Source: Paraburkholderia guartelaensis
GTDB lineage: Bacteria; Pseudomonadota; Gammaproteobacteria; Burkholderiales; Burkholderiaceae
NCBI RefSeq assembly: GCF_004353905.1
Contig: NZ_SMOD01000004.1
Location: 248,001 to 312,000 of the forward strand
Length of the DNA: 64,000 bases
Reading direction: 5' to 3'
Below the pieces are notes generated by a model. The model ran no database searches, had not been told where the DNA came from, and saw only the letters and a list, made by a program, of their open reading frames with translations. Below are positions 30,236 to 39,540 of this stretch, one piece after another. A program made the position numbers and the translations under genes. Each line of letters begins with the position of its first letter. The stretch's first letter is position 1.

Positions 30236-32485
30236 TCAGCCCCTGCGCGACGCCCGCTGCACCCCGCCCACCTCGCCCAGCAGCACGCAGGCGCGCTGGA
30301 TCTGCGCCGAACTCGACACTTCAACCGTGAACTGCATGTACGCCGCATTGCGGCGAGACTGCGTCTTTACGCCGATCACGTTCATCTTCTCGCGCGCGAA
30401 CACTTCGGAGATGTCGCGCAGCAAACCCTGGCGGTCGGTGGCCTCGATCGAGATATCGACCGGGTAGACCGACTGGCCGCGCCCGCCCATCACGTCGGCG
30501 GACCACGTGGTGTGCAGCACGCGCTCGGGCGCGCGGTTGGCCATGCGCCGGAAGGTCGGGCAGTCGCTGCGATGGATCGACATGCCCTTGCCGCGCGTGA
30601 CGAAACCGCTGATCGCGTCGGGCGGCGCGGGCCTGCAACAGCGCGCGAGCTGCGTAAGGAGCGCGTCCACCCCGACGACCAGCACGCCTGACGCCCCGCC
30701 ATGCGTGACGTTCGCGCCGCTCGCGCGCTTGGTGAGCTGCTCGGGCGTCTCCTCTTCGGGCTCGGCCGTGGGCGCATCGTGCAGCGCGTGCTCGACGTTG
30801 CGCAGGCTGAACTCTTCCTTGCCGACCACGCTGAAGAGGTCGTCGGGCGACTTGAAGCCCAGTTTGGCCGCGAGCTGGTCGAGACTCACCGACGTGCGGC
30901 CCTCGCGCTGCAGCGTCTTTTCCACCATCGCGCGGCCGTTGGCGATGTTCTCCTGCGCCTCGATCGCGTTGAACCATGCACGCACCTTCTGGCGCGCACG
31001 CGGGCTATGCAGATAACCGAGCTGCGGATTGAGCCAATCGCGCGACGGACCGCCCTCCTTCACCGAGACGATTTCGACCGTCTGGCCGTTGCGCAGCTGG
31101 GTGTTGAGCGGCACCATCGCGCCATCCACGCGCGCGCCGCGGCAGCGATGGCCCAGCTCGCTGTGCAGGTGGTAGGCGAAGTCGAGCGGCGTTGCACCCT
31201 GTGGCAAGGCGATCACACGCGCCTGGGGCGTAAGGACGTAGATGTGGTCGTCATCGAGCGTAGCCTGGCGCAACTGCTCCCACGGCTGGCGCCCATCAGA
31301 TACATCGTCCTTCCAGGCGAGCAGCTGGCGCAGCCACGCGATCTTCTCGTCGTAGCTGCTGCTCGCGCTGAACTGCCCGCCGTAGCCCTTCGCACCGGCT
31401 TCCTTGTAGCGCCAGTGCGCGGCCACGCCGTATTCCGCGAACTGATGCATCTCCTGCGTGCGGATCTGCACCTCGAACGCGCGGCCGTCGTCGCCGATCA
31501 CGACCGTGTGCAGCGAACGATAACCGTTGGGCTTGGGCCGCGAGATGTAGTCGTCGAATTCCCTCGGCACCGGTTGCCAGAGGTTGTGCACGATGCCGAG
31601 CACCGTGTAGCAATCCTTGATGTCGGGCACGATCACGCGGAACGCGCGCACGTCGTAGAGCTCGGAGAAGTCGATCTCCTTGCCGCGCATCTTCTTCCAG
31701 ATGCTGTAGATGTGCTTGGGCCGCCCGCTCACCTCGGCCTGGATATGCGCCGCGGCAAGCTCGCTTTGCAGCCGCGCAATCGCCTCGGACACGTAGCTCT
31801 CGCGCTCGACGCGCTTCTCGTCGAGCAGCTTCGCGATGCGCTTGTAGGTGTCGGGCTCCTGGAAGCGGAACGCGAGGTCTTCGAGTTCCCACTTCAATTG
31901 CCAGATGCCCAGCCGGTTGGCGAGCGGCGCGTAGATCTCGAGCGTTTCGTGCGCGATCCCGGGCGCAGGCTTGATCTTCGCCGCCGCATAAAAGCGCAGC
32001 GACTGCAGGCGCGACGCGAGCCGGATCAGCACGACGCGGATGTCCTGCGCGAACGCCAGCAGCATCTTGCGCAGCGACTCGACCTGCGCGCGCCGCGCCG
32101 CCTGGGCGTCGCGACTTTCGCGGCCCGCTTCGGGCACGGCCTGCTGCGCCGCGCGCAGGCTCACGGTGCCAAGCCGCAAGAGCTTGCGCACGTCGAACAC
32201 GAGCTTCGCGACTTCCGCGCCGAAGCGCGCTTCGAGCGCGCCTTCCGGATCGTCGAGATGCGGCGCGAGATTGAAGAGCGCCGCAGCGAGCACCGCAGGC
32301 GGATCGACGTTGAGCCGGCTCATGATGAATGCCGTGCCCTGCGCATGCTCGATGAGCGGCTCGCCCGTGGAAAGACGTGCGTCACCGGCGTGCTCGCGCA
32401 CGAACGCAAGCGCGTCGTCGAGTGACGGCAGCGCGCCGGTATCGGCGGAAACCGCGGGGGCGGGAGGTACGGTGTCGCTACTCAT
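30236..32485 (-). CDS. relA: (p)ppGpp synthetase, RelA type
   Basis: 749 residues from MSSDTVPPAP. The N-terminal hydrolase-like domain has lost the HD pair: the place of HDVIED reads FNLAPHLDD, so hydrolysis is not expected. The synthetase domain is intact, with KHIYSIWKKM, EFDDYISRPKPNGYRSLHT (about residue 308 on) and the EXDD form of the key motif that marks RelA rather than bifunctional SpoT. TGS (about 413-458) and C-terminal ACT domain follow. It makes the alarmone (p)ppGpp on ribosomes with uncharged tRNA. The gene sits next to tRNA-Val and thrS, as in other Burkholderiaceae. Confidence 0.95.
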   Translation of the reverse strand: MSSDTVPPAPAVSADTGALPSLDDALAFVREHAGDARLSTGEPLIEHAQGTAFIMSRLNVDPPAVLAAALFNLAPHLDDPEGALEARFGAEVAKLVFDVRKLLRLGTVSLRAAQQAVPEAGRESRDAQAARRAQVESLRKMLLAFAQDIRVVLIRLASRLQSLRFYAAAKIKPAPGIAHETLEIYAPLANRLGIWQLKWELEDLAFRFQEPDTYKRIAKLLDEKRVERESYVSEAIARLQSELAAAHIQAEVSGRPKHIYSIWKKMRGKEIDFSELYDVRAFRVIVPDIKDCYTVLGIVHNLWQPVPREFDDYISRPKPNGYRSLHTVVIGDDGRAFEVQIRTQEMHQFAEYGVAAHWRYKEAGAKGYGGQFSASSSYDEKIAWLRQLLAWKDDVSDGRQPWEQLRQATLDDDHIYVLTPQARVIALPQGATPLDFAYHLHSELGHRCRGARVDGAMVPLNTQLRNGQTVEIVSVKEGGPSRDWLNPQLGYLHSPRARQKVRAWFNAIEAQENIANGRAMVEKTLQREGRTSVSLDQLAAKLGFKSPDDLFSVVGKEEFSLRNVEHALHDAPTAEPEEETPEQLTKRASGANVTHGGASGVLVVGVDALLTQLARCCRPAPPDAISGFVTRGKGMSIHRSDCPTFRRMANRAPERVLHTTWSADVMGGRGQSVYPVDISIEATDRQGLLRDISEVFAREKMNVIGVKTQSRRNAAYMQFTVEVSSSAQIQRACVLLGEVGGVQRASRRG

Positions 32486-32562
32486 GAGGCGATGCCCGCC
32501 GGCTTGCCGGACGGGCGACAACGAAAAGGATCAAACAGCTGCGCCGACTGAACGACTCGCGC

Positions 32563-32916
32563 TCAATCGCGCTGCGCAGCCACCACGACGATCTCGACGA
32601 GGCATTCCGGATTCGCGAGCTTCGCTTCGACCGTCGCACGCGGCGGCGTTGCGCCTTGCGCGACCCACTTGTCCCACTCGGCGTTCATGCCGGGGAAATC
32701 CTTCATGTCGGCGATATAGATCTGCACCGAGAGTAGCAGCGACTTGTCGCTGTTCGCCTCACCCAGCAGGCGGTCGATGTGGCCGAGCACTTCGCGCATC
32801 TGGCCGGCGATGTCCTGCCTGGTGTCCTCGGCGATCTGGCCAGCCAGGTAGACGGTGCCATTGTGGATGGCGGTTTCCGAGAGACGCGGGCCAACGTGGT
32901 GACGAATGACTGCCAT
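32563..32916 (-). CDS. RidA family protein (enamine/imine deaminase)
   Basis: 117 residues with the YjgF/YER057c/UK114 fold: AIHNGTVYLAGQIAEDTRQDIAGQMREVLGHIDRLLGEA, and the C-terminal PPRATVEAKLANPECLVEIVVVAA, which holds the conserved arginine and glutamate. RidA proteins hydrolyse reactive 2-aminoacrylate-type enamines. AGGAA precedes the ATG. The gene lies 77 bases before relA on the same strand, so they may be co-transcribed. Confidence 0.92.
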   Translation of the reverse strand: MAVIRHHVGPRLSETAIHNGTVYLAGQIAEDTRQDIAGQMREVLGHIDRLLGEANSDKSLLLSVQIYIADMKDFPGMNAEWDKWVAQGATPPRATVEAKLANPECLVEIVVVAAQRD

Positions 32917-33012
32917 GAAAATTCCTGTTGAGAAGTGAAAAACGGTCGACTTCCGGGCCGGCGACCTCCAGCGCGCTTGAACGCGCGCCGGAATATGCCG
33001 GCCAATCTCATA

Positions 33013-33906
33013 TTATGACGCGCGAACGGCCTCGCCGTCGAAGAAACGGCGCGCGATCGCAATCTGGTTGGGCGCGAGGAAGGCCGGCGCGTGTCCTACG
33101 CCCTCGATTTCGACGCTCGATACATGGCGCCCGGTCGCGACCATCTTCTCGACGGTTTCGCGCGAAAGCAGGTCCGAAAGTGCGCCGCGCACGACGAGCA
33201 CAGGACCTTCGAACGCGGCGAGCGAGCGCCAAAGGAACTTCTCGCCCTCCTCGTTCTGCTCGGGCGTGAGCGACTTGAAGGGCTCCGCAATGCGCGGGTC
33301 GTACCGGTAGCGCCACGTGCCTTCGACTTCATGCAGCAACGGCGTATTGATCTCGCGCCATTCATCGGCACTCAGCGGACCGAACGAGGCCGCGAGAAGC
33401 GCCGCATTGTCGATGCCATCCTGGAGCGTAGCGAAAGTCCCGCCTTGCCCGACGTACTCGCCGATGCGCGTGAGCGACGCGGGTTCGATATGCGGCCCGA
33501 CGTCGTTGAGCAGCATGCGGCCGATGGGCGCGCCCGGCAGTCCCGCGAGCGCCATGCCGATCAGGCCGCCCATCGACGTGCCGAACCAGTCCACCTTCTC
33601 CACGCCGGTACGTGCGATCAACGTGACCATGTCGGCCACGTACTGCGCGACGCCGTAGCCGCGCGGGTCGAGCAGCCACGACGACAGCCCCCGCCCGGCC
33701 ACGTCCGGGCACACGACGCGATATTGATCGGCCATCGCGGCGGCGAAGCGGTCGAAGTCGCGCCCCGAGCGCGTGAGTCCGTGCACGCATACGAGCACGC
33801 GCGGGTTGGCGGGGTCGCCCCACTCGGTGTACGCGATGCGGTGCAGGCCCGCGGGACTGAGACACTGGACGTATTGCTGGCGCGGCACTGCGGTCGATTC
33901 GGTCAT
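33013..33906 (-). CDS. Alpha/beta hydrolase
   Basis: 297 residues from MTESTAVPRQQ, with GAGGA before the ATG; the open frame upstream to 34044 is not supported. Alpha/beta-hydrolase features: VLVCVHGLTRSGRDFDRFA (oxyanion loop), the nucleophile elbow GTSMGGLIGMALAG, and near the C-terminus VVRGALSDLLS and the histidine in EGVGHAPAFL. Substrate unknown; length and motifs resemble esterases or haloalkane-dehalogenase-like enzymes. Confidence 0.9.
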   Translation of the reverse strand: MTESTAVPRQQYVQCLSPAGLHRIAYTEWGDPANPRVLVCVHGLTRSGRDFDRFAAAMADQYRVVCPDVAGRGLSSWLLDPRGYGVAQYVADMVTLIARTGVEKVDWFGTSMGGLIGMALAGLPGAPIGRMLLNDVGPHIEPASLTRIGEYVGQGGTFATLQDGIDNAALLAASFGPLSADEWREINTPLLHEVEGTWRYRYDPRIAEPFKSLTPEQNEEGEKFLWRSLAAFEGPVLVVRGALSDLLSRETVEKMVATGRHVSSVEIEGVGHAPAFLAPNQIAIARRFFDGEAVRAS

Positions 33907-34008
33907 CGCGGTTTCCTCGCTCGAAGGCGCATCAAGGCTTTCGGCCGATTGTAAACGGCTTTGCCGCGCGGCATCGGCGGCTAAGCCGCATGCAAACCGT
34001 ACGCAAAA

Positions 34009-34038
34009 ACGAAACGGGCGAGACCGAAGTCTCGCCCG
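34009..34038 (-). terminator. Terminator after scoB
   Basis: A perfect 10-bp stem CGGGCGAGAC/GTCTCGCCCG with a TTCG tetraloop on the minus strand, followed by TTTCGTTTTT. It ends the scoAB transcript 27 bases past the stop. Confidence 0.85.
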
Positions 34039-34065
34039 CCGCAAATCATGCTGACGCTACGACGC

Positions 34066-34707
34066 TCAGCCCACGGCGCTCACATCGAGCGGCGCGCCGG
34101 TCTTCGCCTTGATCTCGTCCACCGTCACGCCCGGTGCGAGTTCGGTCACCTTCAGCCCCGCGTCGCTCACTTCCATCACGCCGAGGTCGGTGATGATGAG
34201 ATCGACCACGCCCACACCCGTCAGCGGCAGCGTGCAGGCTTCGAGAATCTTGTGCTGGTCGCCCTTCGCCACGTGCTCCATCAGCACGACCACGCGGCCA
34301 ACGCCCGCCACGAGGTCCATCGCGCCGCCCATGCCCTTGATCATCTTGCCGGGGATCATCCAGTTGGCCAGGTCGCCCTTCTCGCTCACCTGCATCGCGC
34401 CGAGGATCGCCAGGTTGATGTGGCCGCCGCGAATCATCGCGAACGAGTCTGCGGACGAGAAAATCGACGAACCCGCCAGCGTCGTCACGGTCTGCTTGCC
34501 GGCGTTGATCATGTCGGCGTCCACTTCGTCCTCGGTCGGGAACGGGCCGATACCGAGCAGGCCGTTTTCCGACTGCAGCCACACTTCCACGCCAGCCGGC
34601 ACGTGGTTGGCCACGAGCGTGGGCAGCCCGATGCCGAGGTTCACGTAGAAGCCGTCCTGCAGTTCCTTCGCCGCGCGCGCGGCCATTTCGTCACGATTCC
34701 ATGCCAT
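34066..34707 (-). CDS. scoB: 3-oxoacid CoA-transferase subunit B
   Basis: 213 residues. The segment [17 protein letters not shown] and the catalytic glutamate motif [10 protein letters not shown] mark the B subunit of succinyl-CoA:3-ketoacid CoA-transferase. With ScoA it moves CoA from succinyl-CoA to acetoacetate, opening ketone-body or polyhydroxybutyrate-derived carbon to the citric-acid cycle. GGAG before the ATG; it starts 15 bases after scoA. Confidence 0.96.
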   Translation of the reverse strand: MAWNRDEMAARAAKELQDGFYVNLGIGLPTLVANHVPAGVEVWLQSENGLLGIGPFPTEDEVDADMINAGKQTVTTLAGSSIFSSADSFAMIRGGHINLAILGAMQVSEKGDLANWMIPGKMIKGMGGAMDLVAGVGRVVVLMEHVAKGDQHKILEACTLPLTGVGVVDLIITDLGVMEVSDAGLKVTELAPGVTVDEIKAKTGAPLDVSAVG

Positions 34708-34722
34708 GGTCGGTCTCCTTCC

Positions 34723-35442
34723 TCAGTTGCCCGCGGGTTTGCCAGCTGCGGCGCGCACGGTGCGTTGTTCGATGCGCTTTTCCGGGTGCGCGTTGAGCAC
34801 GATGCGCTGCACGAAGATGCCCGGCGTATGGATGGCGTCCGGATCGAGTGCGCCGTTCTCGACGATCTCCTCCACTTCCGCCACGGTGATCTTGCCCGCC
34901 ATCGCGCACATCGGGTTGAAGTTGCGCGCCGTGCGGCGGAAGATCAGGTTGCCCGACTTGTCGGCCTTCCACGCCTTCACGAGCGCGACGTCTGCCGTGA
35001 GCGAATGCTCGAGCACATAGTGCTTGTCGCCGAACTGGCGCGTTTCCTTGCCTTCGGCGATCAGCGTGCCGAAGCCGGTATTCGTGAAGAACGCCGGAAT
35101 GCCGGCGCCGCCCGCGCGCAGCTTTTCAGCCAGCGTGCCTTGCGGCGTGAATTCGAGTTCGAGTTCGCCCGACAGATACTGGCGCTCGAATTCCTTGTTC
35201 TCGCCCACGTAGGACGAGATCATTTTCTTGATCTGGCGCGTCTCCAGCAGCAGGCCGAGGCCGAAGCCGTCCACGCCCGCGTTGTTGCTGATGCAGGTGA
35301 TGCCCTTCACGCCCGTATCGCGCAGTGCGCCGATCAGCGCTTCGGGAATGCCGCACAGCCCAAAGCCGCCAACCGCGAATGTCTGGCCGTCCTTGACGAT
35401 GCCCTCGAGCGCGGCAGCCGCGCTTTTATAGACCTTGTTCAT
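34723..35442 (-). CDS. scoA: 3-oxoacid CoA-transferase subunit A
   Basis: 239 residues, beginning [40 protein letters not shown], with the glycine-rich GGFGLCGIP motif of the A subunit and [12 protein letters not shown]. Partner of ScoB just downstream. A GGAAGGGA site precedes the ATG. The 257 bases between it and the divergent LuxR-type gene hold the promoter; no operator is recognised. Confidence 0.96.
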   Translation of the reverse strand: MNKVYKSAAAALEGIVKDGQTFAVGGFGLCGIPEALIGALRDTGVKGITCISNNAGVDGFGLGLLLETRQIKKMISSYVGENKEFERQYLSGELELEFTPQGTLAEKLRAGGAGIPAFFTNTGFGTLIAEGKETRQFGDKHYVLEHSLTADVALVKAWKADKSGNLIFRRTARNFNPMCAMAGKITVAEVEEIVENGALDPDAIHTPGIFVQRIVLNAHPEKRIEQRTVRAAAGKPAGN

Positions 35443-35699
35443 CAGTGTGTCCCTTCCTCGAATGGAAATCCGCCAATCCGGTTTGTCGCGCGGACGTCGA
35501 GCGCGCCCGGATGTTCAATTCTAGTCATGCCCCGGGGGCGTTGCCGTGAAGCCGGCAGCCCTGCCGGGCGGCGCGCACGGGCCCAAACGAGCCGCGCGAG
35601 CCTGGAAAACTGCTCCTCCAATGGGTGCAAAGCGTACGCTGGCCCCCTGTTGCGGCACAATACGCAAAACTACATAAAGCAATACCCGCACCGTCCGCC

Positions 35700-36272
35700 A
35701 TGGCCGCTCCAACCCAACCCGTCGAACGCTCCGCTCTCGACTACCAGACCGCGTTCCATCTCGCGCCCATCGGCCTCGTGCTTGCGCGCGAGCGCACCAT
35801 CGTCGATTGCAACGACCAGGTCGCCGCCATCTTCGGCTGCGTACGCGAGGCGCTGATCGGCCAGTCGTTCCAGGTGCTCTACCCTTCCGCGGACGAGTTC
35901 GAGCGCATTGGCGCACGCATCCCGCCGATCATGACGGCGTTAGGCAGCTACGCCGACGACCGCATCATGAAGCGCGCCAATGGCGAGCTCTTCTGGTGTC
36001 ACGTCACGGGGCGCTCGCTCGATCGCGCCGAGCCGCACGCGGCAGGCGTCTGGACGTTTGAAGACCTGAGCGCGACGCGGCGCGTGGCCATCGAACTCAC
36101 ACCGCGCGAACGCGAGATCGCCGCGCAGCTCGTAACCGGCAAGACCAGCAAGCAGATCGGGCGCGTGCTCGATATCAGCCCGCGCACCGTGGATGTCTAT
36201 CGCGCGCGCCTCATGCGCAAGTACGACACCGGCAACGCCACCGAGCTGCTGCAGCGGCTGCTCGGCCAGTAA
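35700..36272 (+). CDS. PAS-domain LuxR-type transcriptional regulator
   Basis: 190 residues from the ATG at 35700; a GTG at 35625 in frame is possible but poorly supported. Residues about 12-115 form a PAS sensor domain (FHLAPIGLVLARERTIVDCNDQVAAIFG, YPSADEFERIG). Residues about 130-190 are the LuxR/GerE helix-turn-helix (LTPREREIAAQLVTGKTSKQIGRVLDISPRTVDVYRARLM). There is no receiver domain. It is divergent from scoAB and may control them; the signal is unknown. Confidence 0.88.
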   Translation: MAAPTQPVERSALDYQTAFHLAPIGLVLARERTIVDCNDQVAAIFGCVREALIGQSFQVLYPSADEFERIGARIPPIMTALGSYADDRIMKRANGELFWCHVTGRSLDRAEPHAAGVWTFEDLSATRRVAIELTPREREIAAQLVTGKTSKQIGRVLDISPRTVDVYRARLMRKYDTGNATELLQRLLGQ

Positions 36273-36309
36273 GGGCGCACGCCGTCTGGCAGCGCGCGCC
36301 ACACGACGC

Positions 36310-36750
36310 TCAGCCTACCCGGTCGGATTTGACCAGTCCCGCATGCTCGATGGTCGCGCGCAGCATGTCGGGAATCGGCACCGATTTGCCGGCCGCGTAG
36401 TCGATCCACACGCAGCGCGCGTTCCCGCGTGCGTAGAGCGTGTCAGGCTCGTCGGCGCGGCGCAGTTCGAAACCGGTGTCGAAGCTGCTGCGGCCGGGCT
36501 GGCCAACCGTCATCGTGCAGACGATGTCACCGGGGTAATGCAGCTGCTTGAGGAATTCCATCGAAGCATTGACGATCACGGGGCCCTGTCCGTCGCCGCT
36601 CTCCGCGGCCACGCCCAGGTGCTCGAACCAGGAAATGCGCACCTGCTCCATGTAGCGGAAATAAACCGTGTTGTTCACATGGCCGAACGCATCCATGTCG
36701 CCCCAGCGGATCGGCATGGTCATTTCAAATACGGGGTGGTAGTCACTCAT
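36310..36750 (-). CDS. Acyl-CoA thioesterase, hotdog fold (YbgC/FcbC-like)
   Basis: 146 residues. The motif RWGDMDAFGHVNNTVYFRYMEQVR carries the catalytic aspartate of 4-hydroxybenzoyl-CoA-type thioesterases. It hydrolyses short or aromatic acyl-CoA esters; substrate not known. It lies 64 bases past the SDR gene on the same strand, and the two may be co-transcribed. Confidence 0.92.
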   Translation of the reverse strand: MSDYHPVFEMTMPIRWGDMDAFGHVNNTVYFRYMEQVRISWFEHLGVAAESGDGQGPVIVNASMEFLKQLHYPGDIVCTMTVGQPGRSSFDTGFELRRADEPDTLYARGNARCVWIDYAAGKSVPIPDMLRATIEHAGLVKSDRVG

Positions 36751-36814
36751 TGCACTTCAACTTCGTGTTGTTGCGAAAAACAGAATGCCGGCAGACGGCC
36801 AGACTCGCCTCAGT

Positions 36815-37594
36815 TCAGGTGAGCCCGAAACCGTCGTCGGCGGTGATGATCGAACCGTTGATGAACGACGACTCGTCCGCGGCCAGCAGCAGCAGCAGGC
36901 CGTCCAGGTCTTCGGGTTTGCCGACGCGATGGCGCGGCAGCATCGAAACGAGCTTTTGCCCCTGCTCGGTCGACCAGTGGTGGTGGTTGATCTCCGTGTC
37001 GATGTAGCCTGGGCAGATCGCGTTCACGTTGATGCCGTGGCGGCCCCATTCGAGCGCCATCGCCTTCGTCATATGGACGACCGCGGCCTTGCTGATCGCG
37101 TACAGGCCGATTTGCGGCAGCACACGCAGACCGGCCACCGACGCGATATTGATGATGCGGTAGGCCGGCTTCGGGCCGCCGCCGTTGCCGCGCATGATCA
37201 TGCGCCTGGCGACTTCCTGGGCTACGAAAAAGGCGCCGCGCGTGTTGGTGTCGAACACGTATTCGAAGTCGGCGGGCGTGACGTCGGCGAGCTTTTGCGT
37301 CGTGGAGACGCCCGAGTTGTTGACAAGGATATCGATGGTCCCCGCCTCGGTTTCCGCGTGCGCGACCGCCGAGCGAATGCTCTGGTAGTCGGTCACGTCG
37401 AGCGAAACGACGTGCGCGGCGCCCCCGCTCGCCTCGATTTCGGCGCGCAGCTCCTTGAGCCGCTCCACGCGGCGGCTCGCCAGCACGACCTTTGCACCCG
37501 CCTGCGAGAGCACCTGGGCGAAACGCTTGCCGAGCCCGCTGGAGGCCCCCGTGATCATCGCGACCTTGCCTTCCAGATTGATCGAACGGCCCAT
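36815..37594 (-). CDS. SDR family NAD(P)-dependent oxidoreductase
   Basis: 259 residues. The cofactor motif ITGASSGLGKRFAQVL and the arginines in ASRRVERL suggest NADPH use. NNSGVS, the serine in INIASVAG and the catalytic YAISK are present, and the C-terminus NGSIITADDGFGL is usual. Close to 3-oxoacyl-ACP reductase-like enzymes. Probably works on an acyl-CoA or a related ketone; the thioesterase gene follows on the same strand. Confidence 0.92.
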   Translation of the reverse strand: MGRSINLEGKVAMITGASSGLGKRFAQVLSQAGAKVVLASRRVERLKELRAEIEASGGAAHVVSLDVTDYQSIRSAVAHAETEAGTIDILVNNSGVSTTQKLADVTPADFEYVFDTNTRGAFFVAQEVARRMIMRGNGGGPKPAYRIINIASVAGLRVLPQIGLYAISKAAVVHMTKAMALEWGRHGINVNAICPGYIDTEINHHHWSTEQGQKLVSMLPRHRVGKPEDLDGLLLLLAADESSFINGSIITADDGFGLT

Positions 37595-37770
37595 TTCCGG
37601 TTCCTGTTCAGAAGTAAATAAGCGCCAGAACGCGGCGGGGTCGGCCCGCCAAATCTGACGCCATAGAATAGAACGGTCGTGCTAATGTTAGCCTGTTGGG
37701 TTGCGGCACGGGGAACGTTACCCGACAATACGAACCCGAAAAAAGCATTCTAATGGCAAGAGGAGCATTG

Positions 37771-39444
37771 ATGACCCCCGCAAGTCTTTTAGAGCAATAC
37801 GGCCCACGCGAGTCGATGGAATACGACGTGGTGATCGTTGGCGGCGGCCCCGCCGGGCTGTCTGCCGCGATCCGCCTGAAGCAGCTGGCCGCGGAAAAAG
37901 GCACTGAAGTCGGCGTCTGCGTGCTGGAGAAAGGCTCGGAAATCGGGGCGCATATCCTCTCGGGCGCGGTCATGGATCCGCGTGCCCTGAACGAGCTGAT
38001 TCCGGACTGGAAAGAGCAAGGCGCACCGCTGAACGTGCCCGTGACCGAGGACAAGTTCCTTTTTCTTTCCGAAACGGGGGCTAAATCTGTGCCGAACTGG
38101 GCACTGCCCGACAACTTCAAGAACCACGGCAACTACGTCATCAGCCTCGCGAACGTCACGCGCTGGCTGGGCCAGCAGGCCGAGGCGCTGGGCGTCGAAA
38201 TCTTCCCCGGCTTTCCGGCCGCTGAGGTGCTCTACAACGACGACGGATCGGTCAAGGGCGTCGCCACCGGCAACATGGGTGTGGGCAAGGACGGCGAGCC
38301 CACCGAGAACTTCCAGCTCGGCATGGAACTGCACGCGAAGTACACGCTGTTCTGCGAAGGCTGTCGCGGGCATCTGGGCCGTCAGCTGAACGAGAAGTTC
38401 AAGCTCGGCAAGGATTCGGATCCGCAGGTCTACGGCATCGGTATCAAGGAACTATGGGAGATCGATCCCTCGAAGCACCAGCCGGGCCTCGTGATCCACA
38501 CCGCCGGCTGGCCTCTCGAATCCGATACGTACGGCGGCTCGTTCCTGTACCACATCGACAACAACCAGGTGATGGTGGGCTTTGTCGTGGGTCTGGCGTA
38601 CCAGAACCCGTACCTCTCGCCGTTCGAGGAATTCCAGCGCTACAAGACGCACCCGGAAATCCGCAAGTACCTGGAAGGCGGCAAGCGCGTGTCGTATGGC
38701 GCGCGCGCGATCACCGCAGGCGGCCTGATGTCGCTGCCGAAACTCGTGTTCCCGGGCGGTGCGCTCGTGGGCGACGACGCGGGCTTCCTGAACGCCTCGC
38801 GCATCAAGGGTAGCCACGCGGCGATCAAGACCGGCATGCTGGCCGCGGACGCGGCATTCGAAGCGGTGCAGGCAGGCCGCCAGAGTGATGAACTCGCGGC
38901 CTACCCGGAAGCGTTCAAGCAGTCGTGGCTCCACACGGAGCTGTACAAGGCGCGCAACTTCAAGCAGTGGATGAGCAAGGGCCTGTACCTGGGCACGCTG
39001 ATGGTGGGCATCGAGCAGAAGCTGCTGGGTGGCAACGTGCCGTGGACGCTGCATCACCAGCATCGCGACCACGAGATGCTGAAACCGGCTTCGCAGTGCA
39101 AGCCGATCGAATATCCGAAGCCCGATGGCAAGCTCACGTTCGACCGGCTCTCCTCGGTGTTCATCTCGAACACGAATCACGAGGAAAACCAGCCCGCGCA
39201 CTTGACGCTCAAGGACGCAAGCGTGCCCGTGAACGTGAACCTGCGCACCTACGCGGGCCCCGAAGCGCGCTTCTGCCCGGCCGCGGTGTACGAGTTCATG
39301 AAGAACGACGACGGCAGTGACCGTCTGCAGATCAACGCGCAGAACTGCGTGCACTGCAAGACCTGCGATATCAAGGACCCGACGCAGAACATCGTCTGGG
39401 TTACGCCCGAAGGCGGCGGCGGACCGAACTATCCGAATATGTAA
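37771..39444 (+). CDS. Electron transfer flavoprotein-ubiquinone oxidoreductase
   Basis: 557 residues from MTPASLLEQYGPRESMEYD; the ATG 18 bases earlier is possible, but AGGAG is best placed for this one. FAD motif VVIVGGGPAGLSAAIRL; ubiquinone-side and membrane-surface segments in the middle; and a C-terminal 4Fe-4S domain with CPAAVYEF and CVHCKTCDIKDP. It passes electrons from ETF (fatty-acid and amino-acid acyl-CoA dehydrogenases) to ubiquinone. A strong terminator follows. Confidence 0.97.
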   Translation: MTPASLLEQYGPRESMEYDVVIVGGGPAGLSAAIRLKQLAAEKGTEVGVCVLEKGSEIGAHILSGAVMDPRALNELIPDWKEQGAPLNVPVTEDKFLFLSETGAKSVPNWALPDNFKNHGNYVISLANVTRWLGQQAEALGVEIFPGFPAAEVLYNDDGSVKGVATGNMGVGKDGEPTENFQLGMELHAKYTLFCEGCRGHLGRQLNEKFKLGKDSDPQVYGIGIKELWEIDPSKHQPGLVIHTAGWPLESDTYGGSFLYHIDNNQVMVGFVVGLAYQNPYLSPFEEFQRYKTHPEIRKYLEGGKRVSYGARAITAGGLMSLPKLVFPGGALVGDDAGFLNASRIKGSHAAIKTGMLAADAAFEAVQAGRQSDELAAYPEAFKQSWLHTELYKARNFKQWMSKGLYLGTLMVGIEQKLLGGNVPWTLHHQHRDHEMLKPASQCKPIEYPKPDGKLTFDRLSSVFISNTNHEENQPAHLTLKDASVPVNVNLRTYAGPEARFCPAAVYEFMKNDDGSDRLQINAQNCVHCKTCDIKDPTQNIVWVTPEGGGGPNYPNM

Positions 39445-39456
39445 GTCCGATAGCCG

Positions 39457-39497
39457 AAAAAAAGCCGCTTCAGGTGTGAGCCTGAAGCGGCTTTTTT
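39457..39497. terminator. Bidirectional terminator between ETF-QO and aroC genes
   Basis: A 12-bp stem (AGCCGCTTCAGG with its complement), 6-base loop, and A/T runs of six on each side. It serves the convergent ETF-QO and aroC genes. Confidence 0.9.
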
Positions 39498-39540
39498 GTT
39501 GCCAGCGCAACGAGTGCGGCTTGCGCCGCACCGATCGACT

